NCBI GenBank assembly: GCA_041665605.1
Contig: JBAYIO010000045.1
Coordinates: forward strand, 1-39,459
Reading direction: 5' to 3'
DNA from: CAIPAT01 sp041665605
GTDB lineage: Bacteria > Verrucomicrobiota > Lentisphaeria > Victivallales > Victivallaceae
Length of the DNA: 39,459 nucleotides
The notes below the pieces were generated by a model. The model was not told where the DNA came from. It worked only from the letters and a program-made list of their open reading frames with translations, and did not search any database. Below, in pieces: positions 1 through 8,242 of this stretch; the first letter of the stretch is position 1; each line of letters opens with the position of its first letter. The translations under genes were made by a program, and so were the position numbers.

Positions 1-1317
1 AAACGGCTTGCCGCTGACCGGATCTACCGGAATTGCTTTCAGAATACCGGGCGCGAGTTGCTCCAGTGAATCAGGAAACGTACCGTTCTGATTTTTGTAA
101 ATATGCAGTGCCAGCGTAAGTTTCGCCGCATCAATTTCCGACTCTATCCTGGCGGTTTTTATTCTAAGATTGGGCGACATTGCTATTGCTGCTGAAATCA
201 GGCAGTAATGGCTCAAAAGATTATTTCTGCTCAATTCATTATTGAGCGCATCTATTTGCTTCTCATCAAGCCAGTACGACTTTAAAAAAAGCGCTCTGAC
301 TTTGGCCATATATGTCAAGTACCAGATATAATCATTATAGATAAACGGCCAAAGTCCATATTTTTCAATTAAGCTGGAATTGCCGCCAAAGCATTCATTT
401 AAGGTCTTCTTCCGGGAAATTATCTTTTCAAAAACATCCCTGCCGTTCATGATTTCACCGTCTGTAGCATGAATCATCGCCGCATTAAAATCTAGCTTAT
501 CTAATCCAGCCATAAGCAGCAAAGCAGTCCGGCTGCTGATTCCGCAACTGTAAATCAGCGAATTCATGGTTTCTATATTTATTGACGCACAGGCAATATT
601 CACCAATTGCGAGATAACAAATGGCTCGGATTCAAATTGCTTTATGGTCTTGAATCCGTCGCAAATAAGACTGTAGCCAGCCTCCGGCTTGCCGTTCAGT
701 CCGAAGGAACTGCTTTTCAGACTGATTAGCCTGAAAAGGGCCCGTTGTGAATTCAATTCCGGCAACAGGGTCTCAAAACCCTGATAATCACGATTATAAA
801 CCGCATTCGGTTTGTCCGCTCCCTGTTTGAATAGCTTTAAAATAAGCTCGATATCTTGGGTTTTAAGAATTTGCTCAACTGTGCTTCTGGCTTGCCCATG
901 CCACAGGGCAATATCAAATGCTGGTTGGTTCTCTTGAATATCAAGAAGCGTTTTATATGGTGAAGAAACTTTCATAAAACCAAACGCCGCTTTATAGAAA
1001 AAAGCGCCGTTGTCAGCGTTTTTTTCCGGCATCTTCGGAAGAATGGCATCTTTATCCAGCGGAATTCCCTGTGTCCGCATTTCCGCCAGCCTGGACTCAA
1101 CTTTAGCCCGTCCGATAGCGTTGGAGATGGTGTAAAATAGAATATAGGCCAAGGCCAGTCCGGCAATAGTCAGAACAAAAATCGTCAGGCACTTTCTGAT
1201 GACGGAGTGCTTGAACTTGTATCTTAGCAAATAAAAGGTTACAGCAGCGCCGGCAAAAACGGCAAAAAAGACCACAATGATTGTCTGCATTCCCGGCAGA
1301 AACAACGGCAGATTCAT
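1..1317 (-). CDS. Membrane-anchored hypothetical protein (3' end off window)
   Basis: An open frame of 439 codons runs from the ATG at 1317 to the window edge with no stop. Residues about 8-30 and 41-62 are hydrophobic, giving two N-terminal membrane helices, and the rest is predicted soluble. The visible end reads DPVSGKPF after an NGTFPDSLEQLAP stretch. From memory, this C-terminal style (P-DP-x-SGKP) is common in uncharacterised proteins of Planctomycetota and Lentisphaerota, as is the 'NADNGAFFYKAAF' type segment near residue 100. The ATG overlaps the stop of the upstream ORF6N gene in an ATGA, so translation is probably coupled. No enzymatic motif was recognised. I am confident that it is coding and do not know its function. 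Confidence 0.8.
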   Translation of the reverse strand, partial: MNLPLFLPGMQTIIVVFFAVFAGAAVTFYLLRYKFKHSVIRKCLTIFVLTIAGLALAYILFYTISNAIGRAKVESRLAEMRTQGIPLDKDAILPKMPEKNADNGAFFYKAAFGFMKVSSPYKTLLDIQENQPAFDIALWHGQARSTVEQILKTQDIELILKLFKQGADKPNAVYNRDYQGFETLLPELNSQRALFRLISLKSSSFGLNGKPEAGYSLICDGFKTIKQFESEPFVISQLVNIACASINIETMNSLIYSCGISSRTALLLMAGLDKLDFNAAMIHATDGEIMNGRDVFEKIISRKKTLNECFGGNSSLIEKYGLWPFIYNDYIWYLTYMAKVRALFLKSYWLDEKQIDALNNELSRNNLLSHYCLISAAIAMSPNLRIKTARIESEIDAAKLTLALHIYKNQNGTFPDSLEQLAPGILKAIPVDPVSGKPF

Positions 1318-2252
1318 ATATTGCCTCCGGGCAGTTTGCTCAAGATACTGATGGCTTCCTTGTCAAACATTGAAAACGCGAACCATTTTTTGCCTAAATC
1401 TTTTAATGAAGCGCCAAAGTGATAAACGGTTTTATCGTCAATGATTAAAAACCGGTCGTGCGAGTTGTTAAACTCTCTTACCTCAACCGGCTGATACTGT
1501 TCGTTGAACTTTTTAATATCCAAGGCCAGTTGTTTAGAAACGGCCTTGGTAAAGATGGTTACTTTAACATTTTTTCTTCTTTTACCGAGATGGGTTAAAA
1601 CGGTGTCATCGATGTAGTTGTCTATAATAATGATTGATTTTGCGGCGGTTCTGAACAGATCGGAAACGAACTGATAGGCATCAAAAACCTGACCGTCAAA
1701 AAAGATGCCCTGCCTTGGCTGAATTCCTCTGCTTTCAATGGCCGTCAGCACCTTATCCAGTTTCCGGTCGGTTTCGAGCTGCTTTAACTCAAGGGTTCCC
1801 AGCCGCTGGAAGACTTGCGCGTTTGACAGCATGAACCTTCTCATGGCGACAAAGGCGTTCATGATCTGAACACTCACTTTAACCGCAGTTTCACTGCGGA
1901 GCACGGCGGACAGCATGGCTACGCCCTGTTCGGTAAAGGCGTAAGGCAGGTATTTTCTATGTTGACCTCTTAGATTGTCAGCTTGTTTCTTTAAGGTCGC
2001 AATTTGCGATCTTAAAGATTTTCCATTTGAAGGTGCGAATTGCGGCCTCAAGACATTAAATTCTGTTTCTGATAGCTGAAACATGAATGCTTCCGGGAAA
2101 CGTCCGATATTTCGTTTAACCTGCTCATTCAGCCGCCTGGTTTCAACTCCATAAAATTCTGCAATGTCATTATCCAGCATAACCTGAACGCCTCGAACAG
2201 TGTAGATCCGTTTTTGAATATCTTCGGATTTGATAATATCGAATTCATTCAT
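1314..2252 (-). CDS. ORF6N domain protein with C-terminal PLD-like region
   Basis: This 312-residue protein has an N-terminal ORF6N domain (about residues 10-100: RGVQVMLDNDIAEFYGVETR, then LNEQVKRNIGRFPEAFMFQL). A segment typical of these proteins follows, reading YAFTEQGVAMLSAVLRSE. ORF6N is a KilA-N-related DNA-binding domain first seen in phages. The C-terminal part (about 180-300) contains IIIIDNYIDDTVL and HDRFLIIDD, resembling a single phospholipase-D-type HxD...D half-site. I recall this combination from many chromosomal ORF6N proteins, so it is not an unusual fusion. A GGAG lies about 10 bases before the ATG. The stop overlaps the next gene's start. Its cellular role is unknown; a phage-derived regulator or defence-related protein are both possible. 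Confidence 0.85.
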   Translation of the reverse strand: MNEFDIIKSEDIQKRIYTVRGVQVMLDNDIAEFYGVETRRLNEQVKRNIGRFPEAFMFQLSETEFNVLRPQFAPSNGKSLRSQIATLKKQADNLRGQHRKYLPYAFTEQGVAMLSAVLRSETAVKVSVQIMNAFVAMRRFMLSNAQVFQRLGTLELKQLETDRKLDKVLTAIESRGIQPRQGIFFDGQVFDAYQFVSDLFRTAAKSIIIIDNYIDDTVLTHLGKRRKNVKVTIFTKAVSKQLALDIKKFNEQYQPVEVREFNNSHDRFLIIDDKTVYHFGASLKDLGKKWFAFSMFDKEAISILSKLPGGNI

Positions 2253-2367
2253 GTCGGCTTCTCCAGTTCAGTTTCTTTAAGATCAAAAATTGTGCCCTCG
2301 CGTTCATACTCCTCACAAACAATACACATTTTTTGTGAAAAAGAAAGTTTCCCGGCTGAAAATCGGC

Positions 2368-2396
2368 AAAAAATCGGCGGGCTGTTTTGCCCGCCG
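2368..2396 (-). terminator. Rho-independent terminator of uxaC
   Basis: Read on the minus strand, a perfect 8-bp GC-rich stem (CGGCGGGC / GCCCGCCG, 2375-2396, 6-nt loop) is followed directly by ATTTTTT (2368-2374). It lies 32 bases past the uxaC stop and separates that gene from the ORF6N gene. Confidence 0.85.
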
Positions 2397-2427
2397 CTGA
2401 TTTACGAAAGTACAAATTGCTAATGAA

Positions 2428-3795
2428 TCAGAGGCCGAAGAACTTTTTGGGTTCGCTGTAGGCCATTTTTGCGGCCAGAGTTTCGGCTATTTCCTGTGGC
2501 ATCTGACCGTCTTCGACCATCCGGCCAAGCACGCCGGACAGGACGCGCCGGAACATTTCAAAGCGCGAGCCGTAGGAAAGCAGTTTGCGGGAATCGGACA
2601 CCATGCCGGCAAAATTTGACAGCAGATCCACCGAGCCGATATACTCGAGCTGACGTTTCATGCCGACCGGAGTGTCGCACAGCCACCAGGCGGAGCCGAG
2701 GCGGACTTTTTCGCCGAAAGCGCGGGAGATTGTCGCCAGCGTCGCCTGATGTCCGGCATCCAGGCAGTACAGCACCACTTTCAGCCGGTCGTTGAAGCGG
2801 TTGAGGAATTTGATCAGCGCCGGCATGTGGTCCTGAAAATGGTTGCTGATGTCGCCGCCGCAATCCGGCCCGATGCTCCTGAACAACACATCGCGGACGT
2901 CTCTTACCGCGCCCATGTGCAGTTGACAGACCCAGTCTTTGGCCGCGTTCATTTCGGCGACTTCACCCAGGAAATAGCCCATATATACCCCGGTTTCAGC
3001 GCAGGATACGGTTTCGCCGTTCATCGCCTTGCGGAATACGGCATCAGCATCCTCGAAAGCGGCGTCAGCCGACGGCGGCACTTCAATGCCGTGATCGCTG
3101 GCAACGCAGCCGCGGAGTGCAAAATAGTCATGGGAAAGCTGCAGCGCCGCAATCAGGTCTTTCACCGACTTGATGCCGATGCCGAAACGTTCGCCCACTC
3201 TGCCGATATATTCCCGCCAGCCGGGAGCAAATATTTTCATGGCCTTATCCGGGCGCCAGGTCGGGCGGATGAGAGTTTTTCCTGCGGCGCGGTTCACCGT
3301 GCCGTGCTCCTCCAGCATATCGACCGGATCATCGGTCGAACACATGGCTTCAACGCCAATCTGCTGAAGAAGCTGCAGGGGGCGTTTGTCGGGACGGGCC
3401 AGCACGCCGTTTATCTGTTCCCATAATGCCTTGCCGGTATCCGGTCCCAGCAGCGTATTGATTCCAAGATAACGGCGCAGATCCAGATGAATCCATTCAT
3501 AGACCGGGTTGCCGGCCACATCCGGAAAAACCGACGCCATTTTCAGCCATTTCTCTTCCGGCGACCTGGAGCCGGTCAAATATTCCTCCGCGATTCCGCA
3601 TTTTCTCAGCACTTCCCAGACATAATGGTCCGTGGCGGCAAATAGCTGCCAGGCATTGGGGTAATTGCAGTTTGCGGCGATTTCCTTGACATTCGCATGA
3701 TTGTGCGGATCAAGAATAGGCAGGGATTTTATTCCCGCATAAATTTTCATCCCGGCATCATTACCGATCAGATAGCTGTCTCCAAGAAAACTCAT
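2428..3795 (-). CDS. uxaC: Uronate (glucuronate/galacturonate) isomerase
   Basis: This 455-residue protein (family usually about 470) isomerises D-glucuronate to fructuronate and D-galacturonate to tagaturonate, the first cytoplasmic step of hexuronate breakdown. It belongs to the amidohydrolase-like TIM-barrel family. Visible signatures are DPHNHANV (metal-ligand H31 and H33), TDDPVDMLEEH, QLHMGAVRDVRD, LGSAWWLCDTPVGM and MVSDSRKLLSYGSRFEMFRR. The last motif is usually RHEYFRR; here the His is Phe. The start is set by GGAG eight bases before the ATG. The gene is monocistronic, with its own promoter and operator upstream and a strong terminator. No uxaB or uxuA homologue is in the window. Uronate use fits the surrounding polysaccharide loci. 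Confidence 0.93.
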   Translation of the reverse strand: MSFLGDSYLIGNDAGMKIYAGIKSLPILDPHNHANVKEIAANCNYPNAWQLFAATDHYVWEVLRKCGIAEEYLTGSRSPEEKWLKMASVFPDVAGNPVYEWIHLDLRRYLGINTLLGPDTGKALWEQINGVLARPDKRPLQLLQQIGVEAMCSTDDPVDMLEEHGTVNRAAGKTLIRPTWRPDKAMKIFAPGWREYIGRVGERFGIGIKSVKDLIAALQLSHDYFALRGCVASDHGIEVPPSADAAFEDADAVFRKAMNGETVSCAETGVYMGYFLGEVAEMNAAKDWVCQLHMGAVRDVRDVLFRSIGPDCGGDISNHFQDHMPALIKFLNRFNDRLKVVLYCLDAGHQATLATISRAFGEKVRLGSAWWLCDTPVGMKRQLEYIGSVDLLSNFAGMVSDSRKLLSYGSRFEMFRRVLSGVLGRMVEDGQMPQEIAETLAAKMAYSEPKKFFGL

Positions 3796-3820
3796 TTAAG
3801 ATCTCCAGTTTTATAGTTAC

Positions 3821-3864
3821 GCTAACGTTGGCATAATAATATAATCCGTAAAAAACGCAGGCAA
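3821..3864 (-). promoter_or_regulatory. uxaC promoter with LacI-type palindrome
   Basis: On the minus strand, TTGCCT (3859-3864) and TATTAT (3836-3841) are spaced by 17 bases, a good sigma-70-type promoter. Immediately downstream, at about the transcription start, is GCCAACGTTAGC (3821-3832), an imperfect palindrome (10 of 12) centred on AACGTT. LacI-family operators commonly have a central CG. The arrangement matches that upstream of the GH38 gene (31178-31226), so repression by a LacI-family protein is plausible. Confidence 0.55.
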
Positions 3865-4044
3865 AATCCGAAAGCGGAAAAATTTTAAATTTAGTAAAAT
3901 CCGGAAACTTAATGGATTTTTCTGCTTTAGACTGTAACCAAATAATTTTTCCAGACGACTACAATAAAGAGAACGGATTGCCCGTTTTATTATCCAAAGA
4001 AAGATGCCGGACCGCGTAAAACCTCCGGCGAAGGTGACTTTTAT

Positions 4045-4392
4045 ATGCTCGAAATTATGAAAAAAGGCTATGTAACCATATTTTTAATTGCCATGCTGGG
4101 GGCAAGCGTGCTTGCCGAGGACATGCTTAACACGCAATATATGGCTGTTTTGTGGTCTGCGCTTTCAGATGCAAACCTGGTACTGGCAGACGGAAGCGTC
4201 TGCGGCGGCATTAAAATATGTAAAACCGCGCCTGTCGGTATCAATTTTGTGAACGGAAACCAGCGCTGCAGAGTGGAATACCGGGCAATACCGCCGCAGT
4301 TGGCCGAAAAATACGGTTATGACCCGGTCAAAGCGGCTGAATTCGAAAAATTGCTGAAACGCCGGGAGCTGCCGGCAGAATCCTGCCGGTAA
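4045..4392 (+). CDS. Small secreted protein of PVC-type conserved family
   Basis: This 115-residue protein has an N-terminal signal peptide (MKKGYVTIFLIAMLGASVLA, cleavage probably after VLA near residue 24). The mature part of about 90 residues reads DGSVCGGIKICKTAPVGINF, then YRAIPPQLAEKYGYDPVKAA. I recall this pattern (a 'DGxxYxN...VTxVxPxGI' strand region, then 'LPxxLxxKYGYDPxKAAxY') from many small exported proteins of Verrucomicrobiota and Lentisphaerota, none with known function. AAGGTGA ends seven bases before the ATG at 4045 and supports that start over the in-frame ATG at 4057. It converges on alr, 10 bases away. Confidence 0.75.
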   Translation: MLEIMKKGYVTIFLIAMLGASVLAEDMLNTQYMAVLWSALSDANLVLADGSVCGGIKICKTAPVGINFVNGNQRCRVEYRAIPPQLAEKYGYDPVKAAEFEKLLKRRELPAESCR

Positions 4393-4402
4393 CGGGCAGC
4401 TT

Positions 4403-5530
4403 TCATCCTTCCAGGTAGACTCTTTCGACACGGGAGCCGACCGAACAAAGCAGCTCGTAAACGTGTGTCCCTTTGAGCTGCGACCAGTGTTCCGCGGGAA
4501 TCGCGCTTTCACCCTGGCGACCGATGCAGACGACTTCGTCGCCGCACTGCGCATCGGGAACAGACTCCAGCGAGACGGTCGTGTAATCCATGGAAATTCT
4601 GCCGAGCACCGGACAAAGATGTCCGCGGATAAGCACATATCCCCGGTTGGAAAGCGCCAGCGGCAGCCCGTCGGCGTAGCCTGCGGCAATGGTGCCGATC
4701 AGCGTATCTTTCATCAGGCGGTAAGTCCTGCCGTAGCCGATAGTCGAACCGGCCGGAAGCTTGCGGATTGCCGCGAGGCGGGTTTTTATTTCCAAAACCG
4801 GCTCCAGGTTCATGGAACGCCGACCCTGACTGTCAAACAACCCGTAAAGATTGATGCCGGTGCGGACGTGAGTGAACGGTGCCGTACAGGTTTCCGGGAA
4901 ATTGTTGATCGCGTCGCTGTTGGCCATGTGGATCTTATTGAATTTAACCCCGGCGGCATCAAGCTTTTTCAGCAACGCCGTAAAGGAGTTTATCTGGTTG
5001 CGGGTATAGTCGTCGCCGCCCTGGTAAGCCATGGGGAAATGAGAATAAATGCCTTCAAATTTCAGGTTTGGCAGCTTGACGGTTTCGAGGATCTGCTCAT
5101 ATGCGTCATGCACCAGCATCCCGAGGCGCCCCATTCCGGTATCAATCTTGAAATGACATTCCACGGTTTTCTGCTGTTTGACGGCTTCGCGGCTGATCGC
5201 CTGCGCCGTCCTGAAATCGTTGATTGGGCAGATAATGCCGTTGCTTACCGCGACCGGAATCTCATCCGGCAGAATATTGCCGAGAATCTGCACCGGCAGC
5301 CCCATGTCCTTCAGTTGCAGCGCTTCATTGATTTCGGCAACGCCGAATCCGGCAGCGCCGGCGGCTTTCAGCGCGCAGGCGATATCCATGACGCCCAAAC
5401 CGTAGGCATTGGCTTTAAGTATTGCCAGTACGGAGCACGGCGCTACGTTTTTACAGATGTTCTGGAAGTTCTGTTTCAGTTTATTCAGGCTGATCTCCAG
5501 CCTTACCCTGCTTTCCGGCCTGTTTCTCAA
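4403..5530 (-). CDS. alr: Alanine racemase
   Basis: This 375-residue PLP enzyme interconverts L- and D-alanine for peptidoglycan. The PLP lysine is K39 in AILKANAYGLG. The second catalytic base is the Tyr of GYADG, followed by the carboxy-terminal-domain motif GRISMDYTTV. Length is typical. The start is a TTG at 5530, five bases after a perfect AGGAGG (5536-5541). The only nearby ATG (5533-5535) is out of frame and hits a stop after two codons, so TTG is the best start. It lies 26 bases downstream of aroA on the same strand and is probably co-transcribed with it. Confidence 0.95.
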   Translation of the reverse strand: MRNRPESRVRLEISLNKLKQNFQNICKNVAPCSVLAILKANAYGLGVMDIACALKAAGAAGFGVAEINEALQLKDMGLPVQILGNILPDEIPVAVSNGIICPINDFRTAQAISREAVKQQKTVECHFKIDTGMGRLGMLVHDAYEQILETVKLPNLKFEGIYSHFPMAYQGGDDYTRNQINSFTALLKKLDAAGVKFNKIHMANSDAINNFPETCTAPFTHVRTGINLYGLFDSQGRRSMNLEPVLEIKTRLAAIRKLPAGSTIGYGRTYRLMKDTLIGTIAAGYADGLPLALSNRGYVLIRGHLCPVLGRISMDYTTVSLESVPDAQCGDEVVCIGRQGESAIPAEHWSQLKGTHVYELLCSVGSRVERVYLEG

Positions 5531-5556
5531 TTCATCCTCCTGGCCATTTTACATGG

Positions 5557-6825
5557 TCAAATTATTTTAAAATCGGCACCTAAACGAATAAAATCCTTTA
5601 TGAAATCGGGATAGGTCACGGCAGCGGCCTCCGCGCCTTTGACGACGGTTTCGCCTTCAGCCGCCAGTCCCGCGATGGCCATGGCCATGACAATGCGGTG
5701 ATCGCCGTAACCGTCAACAACCGCGCCATGCAGCTTTGTTCCCTCGATTACCATGCCGTCCTCAAGCTCCGTGATCTTCGCGCCCATTTTGCGCAGTTCG
5801 CGGGTCATGCAGGCAATACGGTCGGTTTCTTTGATCCTGGCCTGCGGTACATTCAACAGCCGGGTTGTCCCGCCGGCGCAGGCGGCGACTGCCGACATCA
5901 GCGGCAGCGCGTCCGGGGTGGCGTTGAGATCAACATCAATCCCCTTCAGTTCTTTGCCGGGCCGGACAATGGTGGAAAGTTCGCCCCGTTCCACCTCGGT
6001 GCCCATCCGGTCGAAGAAGTCGAATACGGCTTTATCGCCCTGCAGATCGCTGAAATCCAGGTTTCTGATCTCCACTTCGCCGCCAGCCAGCGCCGCGGCT
6101 CCGAGCGGGAAGGCCGCGGTGGAAAAATCCGCCGGAATCGTCCACTCGAAATGCGGATAATGCTGTCCGCCGTGAATTTTAAACCATGACATATCAGCGT
6201 TGCGTTCGTACTTAATCCCCAGCCGGTCAAGCCAGCCCAGGGTAATTTCGACATAAGGTCTTTCATTCAGGTTGAACACCGTGATTTCGGTATCCTGCCC
6301 GGCAAGCGGCGCGGCGAACAGCAGCGACGTGAGGAATTGCGAACTCTTGCCGTTGACGCCGGTTTTACCGCCCGGCAGCGGCCCCTGGATGGAGACCGGA
6401 CACTTGCCGTCACGAGACTCCGTTTTGACGCCAAGCTGCGCCAGCGCGTCCAGCAGCGGCCCCATCGGGCGGGTGCGCAGCGAATCGTCGCCGTCAAATG
6501 TCACATTGAACCCGGCCAGCGCGGAAAGGCCGGAAAAGATTCGCAGACTGGTGCCGGAATTGCCCATGTCAATCGTGTGGCCGGGATCTTTGAATCTGCC
6601 GCCGGTGCCAGTGATGCGCCAGCATTCCGGCGTCTCCTCCACCTTTGCGCCGAACAGCACGGCGGCTTTCAGGCACGACCTGGTGTCTTCCGACTCCAGC
6701 GGCGAATGAATTACGGAAACGCCCTCCGCCATCGTCGCGACCGCGACTGCCCGGATCGTATGCGATTTTGAGCCGGGCACTGAGATGACCCCTTTAACCT
6801 GTGACTTCCTTACTCTGATATCCAT
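5557..6825 (-). CDS. aroA: 3-phosphoshikimate 1-carboxyvinyltransferase (EPSP synthase)
   Basis: This 422-residue enzyme joins shikimate-3-phosphate and phosphoenolpyruvate in chorismate synthesis. Family landmarks are in order: PGSKSHTIRA near the N-terminus (PEP/S3P-binding Lys and Ser), GNSGTSLRIFSGL (the GNAGTAxR loop), SSQFLTSLLFAAPLA, ADFSTAAFPLGAAA, ATPDALPLMSAVAA (catalytic Asp), RIKETDRI and GYGDHRIVMAMAIAG. Both halves of the two-domain fold are complete. The ATG has no obvious Shine-Dalgarno sequence. It is divergent from cinA across about 107 bases and leads the aroA-alr pair. Confidence 0.96.
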   Translation of the reverse strand: MDIRVRKSQVKGVISVPGSKSHTIRAVAVATMAEGVSVIHSPLESEDTRSCLKAAVLFGAKVEETPECWRITGTGGRFKDPGHTIDMGNSGTSLRIFSGLSALAGFNVTFDGDDSLRTRPMGPLLDALAQLGVKTESRDGKCPVSIQGPLPGGKTGVNGKSSQFLTSLLFAAPLAGQDTEITVFNLNERPYVEITLGWLDRLGIKYERNADMSWFKIHGGQHYPHFEWTIPADFSTAAFPLGAAALAGGEVEIRNLDFSDLQGDKAVFDFFDRMGTEVERGELSTIVRPGKELKGIDVDLNATPDALPLMSAVAACAGGTTRLLNVPQARIKETDRIACMTRELRKMGAKITELEDGMVIEGTKLHGAVVDGYGDHRIVMAMAIAGLAAEGETVVKGAEAAAVTYPDFIKDFIRLGADFKII

Positions 6826-6932
6826 ATTTAAACCGTATTAAAAGTTTCTTTGCCTTATTTAAAAATATCCAGATTGTAGTAATGTATTTTCGTTTCCAAA
6901 GTAAACAAGCCATCAGACGGAGAAAATCTGTA

Positions 6933-8162
6933 ATGAAAGTATCAATCATCAGCACCGGCAGCGAATTGCTGAAGGGCACGACGGTCAATACCAATCTGGC
7001 ATTCCTTGGTCAGGCCCTGACGGCGGCGGGGTTAACGCCGGGACGCGGGGCGATTGTTCCGGACTCCGGCAGATCAATGACGGAAGCGCTGGCGGACCTG
7101 GTTCCGGTATCCGACATCATCATTACAACCGGCGGGCTCGGCCCCACCAGCGACGATATCACCAGACAGGTAGTCTGCGAATTCTTCGGACTGAAGCTTA
7201 AAGAAGACCCGGAACTCCGTAAAAAACTTGAAGCGCACTGGCAATGCCTCAAACGCGGCCATGCCCCGGAGGCGCTTTTCTCCCAGGCCCAGGTGCCGGA
7301 AAACGCGGTTGTGCTGGAAAACCGCAACGGCACCGCCCCCGGTCTCTGGCTCAACACGCAAAAAGACGGCTGCCCGAAGATCATTATCCTGCTGCCCGGT
7401 CCGCCTTCAGAACTGGAGCCGATGTTCATGGAAGAGGCGCTGCCGAAGCTTGAGGCGATTGCCGCCGACAGGACATTCACTGAGCGCTTTATGGTTGCCG
7501 GCGCCGCCGAACTGATGATTCAGAAGCAGGTTGAAGCCGTAATCGGAGATCTGCCGGTGGAATTGGCATACTGCGCTTCCGCCGAAGGCGTCCGGGTTTT
7601 TCTTACCGGAACGGACCGGCTGCTGCTAAAGGCTAAAGCCGCAGAGTTGAAAACCGCTTTCGGCAATGCGGTGCTGGCAAATGACTCGCTGTCACTGGCG
7701 GAGGAAGTTTCGTTTCAGTTGCGGAGCCGTCATTTCACCCTGTCCACGGCGGAATCCTGCACCGGCGGCATGATCGCGGCGGCAATCACCGATCTGGCCG
7801 GATCATCCGATATCTTCAAGGGTTCAGTCGTCGCGTACAGCAATGAAGTCAAGGAAAAGATACTCGGTGTTCCGGCTGAAATACTGAAGACGCATGGTGC
7901 GGTCAGCGAAGAATGTGTTGCCGCCATGGTTGACAATATCTGCGCCGGATTCGACACCGACACCGGGATTGCGGTTTCCGGCATCGCCGGTCCCGGCGGC
8001 GGGACTCCGGAGAAACCGGCAGGCCTGGTCTTTATCGGCGTCAGAGTAAAAGAATCCATGGAAGTCAAAAAGTTCAACTTCCGCGGTTCCCGGGAAACTG
8101 TCCGCGGAAGGGCCGTCGCTGCCGCCTTCCGCATGTTGCGCGATCTCCTGTTCCGGCAATAA
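6933..8162 (+). CDS. cinA: CinA-like nicotinamide-nucleotide amidase / competence-damage protein
   Basis: From the chosen start this is a 409-residue protein. The N-terminal half is a MoaB/MogA-like molybdopterin-binding fold (STGSELLKGTTVNTN, TTGGLGPTSDDITRQV, LPGPPSELEPM). The C-terminal half is the nicotinamide-mononucleotide amidase domain (STAESCTGGMIAAAITDLAG, VVAYSNEVKEKILGV, AVSGIAGPGGGTPEKPAGLV). Such proteins recycle pyridine nucleotides. GGAGA nine bases before the ATG at 6933 sets the start; the longer frame from 6882 adds 17 basic residues without family similarity. The gene stands alone, divergent from aroA. Confidence 0.93.
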   Translation: MKVSIISTGSELLKGTTVNTNLAFLGQALTAAGLTPGRGAIVPDSGRSMTEALADLVPVSDIIITTGGLGPTSDDITRQVVCEFFGLKLKEDPELRKKLEAHWQCLKRGHAPEALFSQAQVPENAVVLENRNGTAPGLWLNTQKDGCPKIIILLPGPPSELEPMFMEEALPKLEAIAADRTFTERFMVAGAAELMIQKQVEAVIGDLPVELAYCASAEGVRVFLTGTDRLLLKAKAAELKTAFGNAVLANDSLSLAEEVSFQLRSRHFTLSTAESCTGGMIAAAITDLAGSSDIFKGSVVAYSNEVKEKILGVPAEILKTHGAVSEECVAAMVDNICAGFDTDTGIAVSGIAGPGGGTPEKPAGLVFIGVRVKESMEVKKFNFRGSRETVRGRAVAAAFRMLRDLLFRQ

Positions 8163-8242
8163 ACAACCTTCACCATTGAACACCAGTTTTGCCCGTGCGG
8201 CCGGCATGACATAACGGCCGCCAGTCCGATTTTGGACACCCG

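Noticed and set aside
4463..5614. 383-codon plus-strand frame opposite alr
   Set aside because: It is antisense to a complete alanine racemase; its composition is that of a shadow frame and it shows no motif.
6882..6932. Upstream ATG for cinA
   Set aside because: The extra 17 residues are not family-like, and GGAGA is placed for the ATG at 6933.
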